The position numbers and the translations under genes are program-made. From assembly GCF_036347135.1 (NCBI RefSeq), contig NZ_CP108938.1, positions 6,386,001-6,450,000 of the forward strand: a stretch of DNA of 64,000 nt. Direction: 5' to 3'. Below the pieces are notes generated by a model. It saw nothing but the letters and a program-made list of their open reading frames with translations. It was not told where the DNA came from and ran no database searches. This stretch comes from Streptomyces sp. NBC_00775 (lineage in GTDB: Bacteria > Actinomycetota > Actinomycetes > Streptomycetales > Streptomycetaceae). This document shows, in pieces, positions 26,258 to 36,108 of this stretch. Each line of letters begins with the position of its first letter. Position 1 is the first letter of the stretch.

Positions 26258-26266
26258 TGTGGATAA
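26258..26266 (-). promoter_or_regulatory. DnaA-box-like site
   Basis: TGTGGATAA (TTATCCACA on the reverse strand) lies 25 bases after the SurA-like gene and about 180 bases before mazG. It is one of three identical 9-mers in the window. Confidence 0.35.
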
Positions 26267-26396
26267 ACGGTTCGGCCGGGCGGCTCGCGGATAGAGTGGT
26301 ACGGCTGTCCAGCCTGCCGCTTCGGCTGTCCGGGCCCCGGCTCGAGGAGCTTTGAGGCCGCGCCCACCCGCTGATCCACGGGTCGGCCACGCGGCC

Positions 26397-26405
26397 TGTG
26401 GATAA
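26397..26405 (-). promoter_or_regulatory. DnaA-box-like site upstream of mazG
   Basis: TGTGGATAA within GGCCTGTGGATAAC, the same 14-mer found before mfd. It lies 38 bases before the mazG start, where a bound protein could affect initiation. Confidence 0.4.
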
Positions 26406-26443
26406 CTTGGGGGGCTGTCGGCGGCGTGGGTTACGTTCGAGGG

Positions 26444-27496
26444 GTGAACGCAACCAGCAGCTTCGACGGCGACCCGACCACGACCGGCCCCGACGGCGAC
26501 CCGACCGCCACCGACCCCGGCCGTATCGTCCTGCTCACCACCAGCCACCGCGTCGCACCCGGGCTGCTGTCCTGGCCCGCCTGGCAGGCGCTCCGCGACG
26601 CCGACCAGGTCCTGTGCGCGGACGGCGCACACCCGCAGCTGCCGTACCTGCGCGAGGCCGGCATCACCGTCGACGAGGCGTCCCCGTCCGCCCAGGAGCT
26701 GGTCGACGCCTGCGCCGGCGGCCGCACCCTGGTCGTCGTCGCCACCGGCGAGGGTGAGCCGCGGCTCACCGACGGCCTGGCCCGCCTGGCCGGCTCCGGC
26801 CGCATACAGATGCCGGACCTGGAGCTGCTCCCCGCCTCGTACGACCTGCCGGGCGCCCGCCTCCTCGACCTCGTCCAGGTCATGGACCGCATCCGCGTCG
26901 AATGCCCCTGGTCGTCCCAGCAGACCCACAAGGGCCTGGCCAAGTACGGCATCGAGGAGGCGTACGAACTCGTCGAGGCGATCGAGGAGGGTGACCGGGA
27001 CGAGCTGCGCGAGGAACTCGGCGACGTCCTGCTCCAGGTCGTCTTCCACGCCCGCATCGCCGAGGAGGACGAGGAAGCCCCCTTCTCCATCGACGACGTG
27101 GCCGGCGCCATCGTCGCCAAGCTCATCCACCGCCACCCGCACGTCTTCGGCGAAGAGACGGCCACCACCCCCGAGGAGGTCAAGGAGCACTGGCTGCGCA
27201 CGAAGGCGGAGGAGAAGCAGCGGACGTCCGTCACCGAGGGCATCCCGCTCGGCCAGCCGGGCCTCGCCCTGGCGGCCAAGCTGGCATCGCGAGTGCGTAC
27301 GGCGGGACTTGAGGTGCCACTTCCGACGGGAGAGGGCGTCGGATACGAACTGCTCGCCATAGCCGCGCGCGCCGAAGCCGAGGGCGTGGACCCGGAGGCG
27401 GCACTGCGGGCGGCGGGACGGGCGTACCGGGACGCGATTCGTGCGGAGGAAGGCATCGCGGAGGAGGGCGCTGCGGAGTTGGACGCGGAGGATTGA
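26444..27496 (+). CDS. mazG: Nucleoside triphosphate pyrophosphohydrolase MazG
   Basis: A 350-residue MazG. Residues 25-140 resemble a degenerate tetrapyrrole-methylase-type domain (RIVLLTTSHRVAPGLLSWPA, then DADQVLCADGAHPQLPYLR), as in YabN-type fusions. The pyrophosphohydrolase domain starts near 145 (LVQVMDRIRVECPWSSQQTH) with the metal-binding acidic motif EEAYELVEA (171-179) followed by EELGD (190-194). It hydrolyses non-canonical NTPs to NMPs, which protects DNA. The start is GTG at 26444 after CGAGGG. A DnaA-box-like site lies upstream, and a short-repeat region follows the gene. Confidence 0.92.
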   Translation: MNATSSFDGDPTTTGPDGDPTATDPGRIVLLTTSHRVAPGLLSWPAWQALRDADQVLCADGAHPQLPYLREAGITVDEASPSAQELVDACAGGRTLVVVATGEGEPRLTDGLARLAGSGRIQMPDLELLPASYDLPGARLLDLVQVMDRIRVECPWSSQQTHKGLAKYGIEEAYELVEAIEEGDRDELREELGDVLLQVVFHARIAEEDEEAPFSIDDVAGAIVAKLIHRHPHVFGEETATTPEEVKEHWLRTKAEEKQRTSVTEGIPLGQPGLALAAKLASRVRTAGLEVPLPTGEGVGYELLAIAARAEAEGVDPEAALRAAGRAYRDAIRAEEGIAEEGAAELDAED

Positions 27497-27853
27497 GGGA
27501 TTGAGGGATTGAGGGGCTGAGGACGGGGTGCCGGGGTTGCCTGGCGGAGGGGTGGAGGCGGAGGGCTGAGGGCGGGGCGCCTGATGGCCCGGCGGAGGAG
27601 GAGACCTGACGGTCACGGGCCGGATGCAGGGGCGGCCTGACGGGCGTGGGCCCGAGTGCGGAGGGGGCCCTGACAGGCATGGAAGTGCAGTCCGGCGGAT
27701 GGGGGCGGCCTGACGGGCGTCGGCCGGAGGGCGGAGGAGGCCCTGACAGGCATGGAAGTGCAGTGCGGCGGATGGGGCGGGGGAGGCTTGACAGACGTCG
27801 TGGGCCGGAAATCCGAGCGGCAGTCATCCGACGGTCAGGGATCGGGGCCGGAG
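27497..27853. repeat. Minisatellite between mazG and flavohemoglobin
   Basis: No gene. Immediately after mazG there are three copies of ATTGAGGG (near 27495-27520). Further on, a unit of about 73 bp starting GGGGCGGCCTGACGGGCGT occurs at 27629 and 27702, each containing CCCTGACAGGCATGGAAGTG, and a degraded third copy begins near 27775. The convergent flavohemoglobin gene ends at 27854. Confidence 0.7.
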
Positions 27854-29065
27854 TTACGCCTGCGGGGCTCGGCTCGACGGGTTGTGCCAGGTCGGCTCGG
27901 GACGGTCGAGGAGCCATTCCGCCGTGCCCACCGGCCGGGGCCGCTCCTGAGCGGTCGGTGGCAGGGCGTCGTGGAAGATGCGCTCGGTCGGTGTGCCGAG
28001 CGTGGGGAGGGCCTCGCCGATCTCTTCGACGAGACTGGGAGGACCGGCCAGATAGACGTCGTGCTGGGTCCAGCCGGCGCGGTTGCCCAGCGCGGTCAGG
28101 AGGCGTTCGGTCGCCTGGGCCCTGGGGCGGCCGGGCGCGGGGGTGATGAAGGTGACGCCGAGCCGGGGAAGCCGGGCCTGGAGTCGCTCGACGGCGTCTC
28201 GGTCGTACAGGTAGGAGGTGTCGCGGGCGACGAGGAACAGGCGGGCCTCGTGGGTGTCGTCGAGCTGTTCCAGCAGCGCCTTCACGGGTGCCCAACCCGT
28301 GCCGGCCGCGATGAGGGTGAGGGGCCGTTCCGTGGGGGTGCGCAGGATCAGCCCGCCGCCGGGCGCGCCCAGCCGCAGGACGTCGCCCTCCCGGGTCTGC
28401 CGGACGAGGGCGGTGGAGAGCACGCCGTTCTCGACCCGGCTGATGTGCAGGTCGACGGTGTGGTCGGCGCGGGGGGCGTTGGCCAGCGAGTACGGGCGCC
28501 AAATGCCTGGGAGATGGGGGACGTTGACGGTGACGTACTGGCCGGGGGAGTAGTGGAGTCGGCTGTGTGGGCGCAGGGTCAGTACGACGAGGTCGTCGCC
28601 GTGCCGGGTCCGGGCGGTGACCTCGGCGTCCCACCAGGGCGGTTCGCCCTCGTGCTGCGACTCCCAGGCGCCCTGCAGCATCACGTTCGTGATCGCCCCG
28701 TATGCCTCGACCCAGGTCTTCTCGACCTCCGCGTTCCACGCCGACCCCGCGACGACGGCGAACGCGGCGATCAGACTCGCCCCCACGGCGGCGTAGTGCT
28801 CCGGCTCCGCCAGATATTTGCGGTGGTCCCGCCCGAGTTCCCGTAAATACCCCGGCAACCGTGGGTCCTCCAGCCGCTCCATCACATACGTGAGTGCCGC
28901 GAACAGTCTGTCCCGCTGCCGCTCCATGTCCTCCGGGAAGTCCAGCGGAAACAGCCCGCGGACATCCGGGTTGTGCCGGAACAGGTGCGAGTAGAAGTAC
29001 TTGACCGCGAACTCGGCCCGTCTCTCGACGACCGCGAAGCTGGATCTGAGTATTTCGGGGTCCAC
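27854..29065 (-). CDS. Flavohemoglobin-like globin/FAD/NAD reductase with a TTA codon
   Basis: A 403-residue protein with a globin domain (residues 1-135), an FAD-binding domain (RPYSLANAP near 190) and an NAD-binding domain (AAGTGWAPVKALLEQ near 255). The distal Tyr is probably Tyr25 in KYFYSHLF and the proximal His is His81 in LGRDHRKYL. This is the plan of flavohemoglobins, which oxidise nitric oxide to nitrate, although the reductase part is divergent. Leu74 is encoded by TTA (28844-28846 on the reverse strand), so translation should depend on the bldA tRNA located at 44.6 kb. The 365 bp upstream contain no other gene. Confidence 0.88.
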   Translation of the reverse strand: MDPEILRSSFAVVERRAEFAVKYFYSHLFRHNPDVRGLFPLDFPEDMERQRDRLFAALTYVMERLEDPRLPGYLRELGRDHRKYLAEPEHYAAVGASLIAAFAVVAGSAWNAEVEKTWVEAYGAITNVMLQGAWESQHEGEPPWWDAEVTARTRHGDDLVVLTLRPHSRLHYSPGQYVTVNVPHLPGIWRPYSLANAPRADHTVDLHISRVENGVLSTALVRQTREGDVLRLGAPGGGLILRTPTERPLTLIAAGTGWAPVKALLEQLDDTHEARLFLVARDTSYLYDRDAVERLQARLPRLGVTFITPAPGRPRAQATERLLTALGNRAGWTQHDVYLAGPPSLVEEIGEALPTLGTPTERIFHDALPPTAQERPRPVGTAEWLLDRPEPTWHNPSSRAPQA

Positions 29066-29312
29066 TGCGTGAATGTATGGAGTTTTCGAGCCGCGAGGTC
29101 AAACAGCAGACGATTTATGGACAGCCTGGGGTGAAGTGTGCGGGGCTCGGCGAGGGCCCCTGCCGAGCACCGTCGCCTCAGGGCGTTCGGTCGGCAAGGG
29201 GGCGTGATGGAAGGGGAGTTGGCGGGGTCGGCGGCCACGGGAGCGAGGGTCATCACCGAGGTGGTGAAGGGGGAGGGCCGGGAGAAGGGCGGGGAGCGTT
29301 CGCGTCGCTCAT

Positions 29313-29392
29313 GATGCGGAGGCTGTCCCGTGCGGAGGCTGCCCGATGCGCAGGCTGTCCGATGCGCGGGCTGGCCGATGGGGAGCTGGGGT
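29313..29392. repeat. 16-bp tandem repeat, five copies, before the P450 gene
   Basis: Units start at 29313, 29329, 29345, 29361 and 29377, with consensus GATGCGGAGGCTGTCC. The fifth is degenerate. They lie between the divergent flavohemoglobin and P450 genes (gap 29066-29430), 39 bases before the P450 start. The unit length is not a multiple of three, so this is not a coding repeat. Confidence 0.85.
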
Positions 29393-29430
29393 GACTCGGG
29401 GCTTCGAGTACCTCCGGATACCGTCAAGGA

Positions 29431-30702
29431 GTGACCGAGCATCAGCCCTCCGCCGCCCCCGCCCCCGAACTCTTCACCTGGGAGTTCGCCACCGACCCCT
29501 ACCCGGCGTACGCCTGGCTCCGCGAGCACGCCCCCGTGCACAAGACGCGCCTCCCCAGCGGGGTGGAGGCCTGGCTCGTCACCCGGTACGCGGACGCCAA
29601 GCAGGCGCTCGCCGACCAGCGGCTGTCCAAGAACCCCGCCCACCACGACGAACCCGCCCACGCGAAGGGGAAGACGGGTATCCCGGGCGAGCGCAAAGCC
29701 GAGCTGATGACGCATCTGCTGAATATCGATCCGCCGGATCACACGAGGCTCCGACGGCTCGTCTCCAAGGCCTTCACTCCCCGGCGCGTGGCCGAGTTCG
29801 CACCGCGCGTGCAGGAACTCACCGACCACCTCATCGACCAGTTCGCCGACAAGGGCTCCGCCGACCTCATCCACGACTTCGCGTTCCCGCTCCCCATCTA
29901 CGCCATCTGCGATCTGCTCGGCGTCCCGCGCGAGGACCAGGACGACTTCCGGGACTGGGCGGGGATGATGATCCGGCACGGGGGAGGGCCCCGAGGAGGC
30001 GTCGCGCGGTCCGTCAAGAAGATGCGCGGCTATCTCGCCGAGCTGATCCACCGGAAGCGGGAAGCGCTGTCCGAGCACCCCACCCCCGGCGAAGACCTCA
30101 TCTCCGGGCTCATCCGCGCCTCGGACCACGGCGAGCACCTCACCGAGAACGAGGCGGCCGCCATGGCGTTCATCCTTCTCTTCGCCGGCTTCGAGACCAC
30201 GGTCAACCTGATCGGGAACGGCACGTACGCCCTCCTCACCCACCCCGAGCAGCGCGCACGCCTCCAGGCCTCGCTCGCCGCCAAGGACACCGGACTCCTC
30301 GAAACCGGCGTCGAGGAACTCCTCCGCTACGACGGCCCCGTCGAACTGGCGACCTGGCGGTTCGCGACCGAGGTCGTGCGGATCGGCGGGCAGGACATCG
30401 CGCCCGGCGACCCCGTCCTCGTCGTACTGGCGGCTGCGGACCGTGACCCCGAGCGGTTCGAGCAGCCGGACACGCTCGACCTCTCGCGGCGTGACAATCA
30501 GCACCTCGGGTACGGCCACGGCATCCACTACTGTCTCGGCGCGCCGCTCGCCCGTCTGGAGGGGCAGACCGCGCTCGCCACGCTGCTCACCCGTCTCCCC
30601 GATCTCCAACTCGCGGGAGATTCTGCCGATTTGCGCTGGCGCGGCGGGCTCATTATGCGTGGATTGCGCACGCTTCCCGTGGAGTTCACACCAGGTCGGT
30701 AG
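29431..30702 (+). CDS. Cytochrome P450
   Basis: A 423-residue soluble bacterial P450. The I-helix oxygen-binding motif is LFAGFETT, the K-helix ExxR is EELLR, and the heme-binding loop GYGHGIHYCLGAPLARLEG contains the Cys ligand near residue 368, with Tyr replacing the usual Phe at the start of the loop. The sequence resembles the CYP107 family, and the location next to the muralytic genes and eno resembles that of CYP107U1 in S. coelicolor as I remember it. The substrate is unknown, and no ferredoxin gene is adjacent. The GTG at 29431 directly follows AAGGA, too close for a normal SD, so the start may be leaderless. Confidence 0.93.
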   Translation: MTEHQPSAAPAPELFTWEFATDPYPAYAWLREHAPVHKTRLPSGVEAWLVTRYADAKQALADQRLSKNPAHHDEPAHAKGKTGIPGERKAELMTHLLNIDPPDHTRLRRLVSKAFTPRRVAEFAPRVQELTDHLIDQFADKGSADLIHDFAFPLPIYAICDLLGVPREDQDDFRDWAGMMIRHGGGPRGGVARSVKKMRGYLAELIHRKREALSEHPTPGEDLISGLIRASDHGEHLTENEAAAMAFILLFAGFETTVNLIGNGTYALLTHPEQRARLQASLAAKDTGLLETGVEELLRYDGPVELATWRFATEVVRIGGQDIAPGDPVLVVLAAADRDPERFEQPDTLDLSRRDNQHLGYGHGIHYCLGAPLARLEGQTALATLLTRLPDLQLAGDSADLRWRGGLIMRGLRTLPVEFTPGR

Positions 30703-30909
30703 GCATGCCGGACGACGGCTGTCGGGTGTGCCGGGCAACGGGCGTCCACCTGCGAAAAGGTGACGGTCCCTCAACTCCGTGATCTTCACGTGATCTGTGC
30801 TGCATCGACTTGTGACAAGCGTTCGAGTGCGGATACGTTCGATCACCAACGCGGCCCGCCTATCGCAGTGGCCGCTGTTGTCACTTGCTGTCACGCGAAA
30901 GGCTTCCGC

Positions 30910-31935
30910 ATGCTCTCCGGGAACGGCCGTCATCGTCGCCCGCGTCAGGCCCCGGCTCTCATCGTTGCCGCGGGGGTGACCGGATCGGCGATCGCGATCC
31001 CGTTGCTCGGCGCCACCAGTGCGAGCGCGGCCGACGGCACCACCTGGGACCGGGTCGCGGAGTGCGAGAGCGCGGGATCGTGGAGCGCGAACGACGGGAA
31101 CGGGTACTACGGCGGCCTGCAGTTGACCCAGGAGAACTGGGAGTCGTACGGCGGCACCCGGTATGCCCCGAGCGCCGACCAGGCCAGCCGCTCGCAGCAG
31201 ATAGCCATCGCCGAGAAGATCCTCGACGACCAGGGCCTTGCCGCCTGGCCCACCTGCGGACCGCTTTCCGGGCTCAGCAAGAACTCGGGCTCCGTCGAGG
31301 TCGACACGGGCGTGGCGGACGACTCGTCGAGTTCCTCCGGCTCCTCGGACTCCTCCGACTCTTCCAGCTCCTCGGACTCGTCCGGTTTGGCGGACTCATC
31401 TCCCTCATCCGGTTCGTCTGACTCCTCCGATTCATCTGATTCATCTGATTCATCCTCGTCTTCCAGTGCCTCCTCGGACAAGGCCGAGAACACGACGAAG
31501 TCCGACACCTCCTCCAGCGACAGTGATTCACAGGATTCCGACAGCTCGGATACGGATACGGCGAAGAGTGACGACCCGGACAAGTCCGGGCAGAACGACG
31601 AGTCTTCGAGTGCGTCCGACAGTGCGACGAGTGGCGCGGGGCGTCACCGTGGCGACACCGCCGATGAGGGTGCGGCGGAGGGCGTGACCGACGGCCGTAC
31701 GGACAGCGCTTCCGGGCGGCATGCCTCGCGTGGCTCCAGCGCCTCGCGCGACGCCGCCGACGGCTCGTACGTCGTCCGCACCGGAGACAGTCTCTGGACG
31801 ATCGCCGACGCCCTTGACCTCGAAGGCGGATGGGCCGAGCTGTACGCCGAGAACAAGAAGACGGTCGGCACCGATCCCGACCTCATCGTGCCCGGTCAGA
31901 GCCTTGCAGTTGGTGCCGAATCGGGCGAAAAGTAG
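30910..31935 (+). CDS. Transglycosylase-like/LysM secreted muralytic protein with Ser/Asp-rich linker
   Basis: A 341-residue secreted protein: a signal peptide (ALIVAAGVTGSAIAIPLLGA, cut after SASA), an Rpf-type transglycosylase-like domain (WDRVAECESAGSWSANDGNG, then YYGGLQLTQENWESYGG), a linker of about 100 residues made almost only of Ser and Asp, and a C-terminal LysM domain (SYVVRTGDSLWTIADALDLE). The catalytic Glu is in AECES. It should cleave peptidoglycan during growth or germination. The linker uses more A/T-ending Ser/Asp codons than the rest of the window. It is a sister of the next gene. AAAGG precedes the ATG at 30910. No riboswitch precedes this copy. Confidence 0.9.
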   Translation: MLSGNGRHRRPRQAPALIVAAGVTGSAIAIPLLGATSASAADGTTWDRVAECESAGSWSANDGNGYYGGLQLTQENWESYGGTRYAPSADQASRSQQIAIAEKILDDQGLAAWPTCGPLSGLSKNSGSVEVDTGVADDSSSSSGSSDSSDSSSSSDSSGLADSSPSSGSSDSSDSSDSSDSSSSSSASSDKAENTTKSDTSSSDSDSQDSDSSDTDTAKSDDPDKSGQNDESSSASDSATSGAGRHRGDTADEGAAEGVTDGRTDSASGRHASRGSSASRDAADGSYVVRTGDSLWTIADALDLEGGWAELYAENKKTVGTDPDLIVPGQSLAVGAESGEK

Positions 31936-31983
31936 CGGGAGTTCGCGTCACGGTTCGCTGTGGAATGTCCGGTTTGGCGAGAG

Positions 31984-31999
31984 TGAGACATGAGTCTCA
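31984..31999 (+). terminator. Small stem-loop after the first muralytic gene
   Basis: TGAGAC-ATGA-GTCTCA, a perfect 6-bp stem with a 4-base loop, 48 bases after the stop. It is a weak terminator candidate. Confidence 0.4.
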
Positions 32000-32015
32000 G
32001 AAGCCCTGATCGTCT

Positions 32016-32044
32016 TTGAAATTCCGGGTATCGACTGCTTACGG
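32016..32044 (+). promoter_or_regulatory. Promoter of the riboswitch-controlled rpfA transcript
   Basis: TTGAAA (32016-32021), a 17-base spacer and TTACGG (32039-32044), a reasonable housekeeping-sigma match. Transcription would start near 32051, giving a leader of about 250 nt that contains the whole c-di-AMP riboswitch. Confidence 0.5.
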
Positions 32045-32066
32045 TCGTGACCGCTCGCCACAGCGG

Positions 32067-32240
32067 GCCCCGACGGTTGCAACGCCGAATCCTGCCAACG
32101 GCCGTACGGGAACAGTCGTCGCGTCAAGCGCCGTAGGCAGGAGCGGGGGACCCAAGGTAAGCGCCGCGCCCGGTAGTTCACCGGGAGCGGCTTGGGGTGA
32201 AGCCGTACGTCCGACGTCGTGAAGACGGGGGCCGTACGAC
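32067..32240 (+). ncRNA. c-di-AMP riboswitch (ydaO type)
   Basis: Conserved blocks of the ydaO/yuaA class appear in order: CGCCGAATCCTGCC (32083-32096), GGCAGGAGCGGGGGACCCA (32137-32155), GGTAAGCGCC, and GCTTGGGGTGAAGCC (32189-32203). This class binds c-di-AMP and is known to control cell-wall hydrolase genes such as rpfA in Streptomyces. The expression platform may act on translation: CTCACC (32269-32274) can pair with GGTGAG (32286-32291), which overlaps the ribosome binding site. A second CTCACC at 32247-32252 could be an alternative partner. The boundaries are approximate. Confidence 0.85.
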
Positions 32241-32290
32241 CGGGCACTCACCCGCCCGAACCCGACAGCTCACCTCGCAGGCGTCGGTGA

Positions 32291-32998
<708 letters not shown>

Positions 32999-33118
32999 CA
33001 ACGGGTCGCGGCTGCCGCCTGCCGCCTGCCGACGGCTCTCGGCGGAGAGCTGACAACGGGCTCGCAGCTGAACCACAGCCCTCTCCTATATGCGGTCTCC
33101 ATAGTGGAGGCCTCGTGA

Positions 33119-34660
<1,542 letters not shown>

Positions 34661-34686
34661 GGCGCGGCCTCGTAGGAAGCGTCGTA

Positions 34687-34731
34687 CGTACGTCCCCGTA
34701 CTCGGTCCCGTACCGTGTGCGGGGACGTACG
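34687..34731 (+). terminator. Stem-loop between eno and divIC
   Basis: CGTACGTCCCC (34687-34697) pairs perfectly with GGGGACGTACG (34721-34731); the loop contains a further CGGT/ACCG pairing. It probably attenuates or ends eno transcription. divIC starts 34 bases later. Confidence 0.6.
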
Positions 34732-34765
34732 CACGTGACGGGCTTGTGCTGGGGAGGCGGGACTC

Positions 34766-35242
34766 ATGGCCGTGAAGGACCGGGACCGGTTCTCCACCGC
34801 GACCAGGCTGAAGCTGCTCGGCGAGCAGACGGCGGCCCGGGTCTACCGATCCCAGACCAAGCGGCAGGCCCGCCGCTCCCGGCTGACCGGCCGGGCAGCG
34901 CTCCTCGCACTTGTCCTCTGCTCCCTCGTCGTCGCCCTCGCGTACCCGATAAGGCAGTACGTGTCCCAGCGCGCCGAGATCGCGGATCTGGAGCGGCAGC
35001 GGGCACAGGCCCGCGAGCGGGTCGAGCAGCTGCGCGACCTCAAGGCGCGCTGGCAGGACGACGCGTACGCCGAGCAGCAGATCCGGCAGCGGCTGCACTA
35101 TGTGATGCCGGGCGAGACCGGCTACGTCGTGATCGACCCGGACGCGGCGAAGCAGGCCCGCGCCGACCAGGGGGCGGCCGACCGTCCCTGGTACTCCAAC
35201 GTCTGGGACGGCGTGGACAAGTCCGACGCCGCCGACCAGTGA
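34766..35242 (+). CDS. divIC: FtsB/DivIC family septum formation protein
   Basis: A 158-residue bitopic membrane protein with a basic cytoplasmic N-terminus, one transmembrane helix (AALLALVLCSLVVALAYPI, about 44-62), an extracytoplasmic coiled coil (QRAEIADLERQRAQARERVE) and the DivIC motif LHYVMPGETGYVVID. It belongs to the FtsB-FtsL-FtsQ complex that activates septal cell-wall synthesis, in Streptomyces mainly at sporulation septa. GGGGAGG lies before the ATG. The stop codon region merges into a 35-bp tandem repeat. Confidence 0.93.
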   Translation: MAVKDRDRFSTATRLKLLGEQTAARVYRSQTKRQARRSRLTGRAALLALVLCSLVVALAYPIRQYVSQRAEIADLERQRAQARERVEQLRDLKARWQDDAYAEQQIRQRLHYVMPGETGYVVIDPDAAKQARADQGAADRPWYSNVWDGVDKSDAADQ

Positions 35243-35247
35243 CGGCC

Positions 35248-35352
35248 CATGAGCTGACCCGGCACCATGAACCGACCAGCACCATGAGCTGACCCGGCAC
35301 CATGAACTGACCAGCGACATGAGCCGACCCAGCACCATGAACTGACCAGAAA
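35248..35352. repeat. 35-bp tandem repeat, three copies, after divIC
   Basis: Units begin at 35248, 35283 and 35318 with CATGAGCTGACCCGGCACC and continue CATGAACTGACCAG. Each unit is itself two related halves of about 17-18 bp. The last codons of divIC (GCC GAC CAG TGA) resemble the repeat, so it may have grown from that end. It fills the gap to the DUF501 gene. Confidence 0.85.
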
Positions 35353-35357
35353 GACAT

Positions 35358-35894
35358 GTGACTCACGGCATGGAAACGCCACCGCCGACCACCCCGCGCA
35401 CCGAGCCGACCGACGCGGACGTCGAGGCCTTCAAGCAGCAGCTCGGGCGGCCGCCGCGCGGGCTGCGCGCGATCGTGCACCGGTGCCCGTGCGGGCAGCC
35501 GGACGTCGTCGAGACGGCGCCGCGTCTTCCCGACGGGACGCCGTTCCCGACGACGTACTACCTGACGTGTCCGCGGGCCGCGTCCGCGATCGGGACGCTC
35601 GAAGCCAACGGGGTCATGAAGGAGATGACGGAGCGGCTGGCGACGGATCCTGAGCTGGCCGCCGCGTATCGGGCTGCCCACGAGGACTACATCGCGCGGC
35701 GCGACTCCATCGAGGTTCTGGAGGGCTTTCCCAGTGCGGGAGGTATGCCGGACCGGGTGAAGTGCCTTCACGTGCTCGTGGCGCATTCCCTGGCCGCGGG
35801 GCCGGGGGTGAACCCCCTTGGCGACGAGGCGATCGCCTTGCTGCCGGAGTGGTGGCGCAAGGGTGCGTGTGTGGTTGTGCCGGACGGGGACTGA
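35358..35894 (+). CDS. DUF501 family protein
   Basis: A 178-residue protein of the DUF501 family, which is nearly always found between divIC and ppx in actinobacteria. Conserved features are DVEAFKQQLGRPPRGLRAIV, HRCPCGQPDVVETAPRLPDG and the Cys-containing PDRVKCLHVLVAHSLAAG near the C-terminus. The CxC and later Cys/His residues could bind a metal. The function is unknown. The start is GTG at 35358 or ATG at 35370; no strong SD decides between them. Confidence 0.85.
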   Translation: MTHGMETPPPTTPRTEPTDADVEAFKQQLGRPPRGLRAIVHRCPCGQPDVVETAPRLPDGTPFPTTYYLTCPRAASAIGTLEANGVMKEMTERLATDPELAAAYRAAHEDYIARRDSIEVLEGFPSAGGMPDRVKCLHVLVAHSLAAGPGVNPLGDEAIALLPEWWRKGACVVVPDGD

Positions 35895-35926
35895 GGGCCT
35901 CTCGGCTGTGTGTCGGGTGCGGGCCG

Positions 35927-36048
35927 GTGGGGGCTGGTCGCGCAGTTCCCCGCGCCCCTTAAAAGCACCCGGGGCAGGCCGACGGTTTTTAGGGGCGCGG
36001 GGCTGTGCCTATATGCGGCTCCGCCGCGTGGGCGCGACCAGCCCCCAC
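35927..36048. repeat. Dispersed palindromic element, copy B (inner part)
   Basis: Only the inner palindrome is present: GTGGGGGCTGGTCGCGCAGT at the left and its complement, with a diverged centre (CTATATGCGGCTCCGCCGCG), at the right. The outer 46-bp arms are absent. It lies between the DUF501 and ppx genes. Confidence 0.85.
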
Positions 36049-36108
36049 CCACCCGCAGCCAAAGAACCACCCCCAAGCACCCCCACCCACGACAGGAGAC
36101 CAGAGCTC

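Noticed and set aside
29066..29430. A peptide encoded by the 16-bp repeat before the P450 gene
   Set aside because: The period of 16 shifts frame with each unit, so no periodic peptide would result. No start signal is present.
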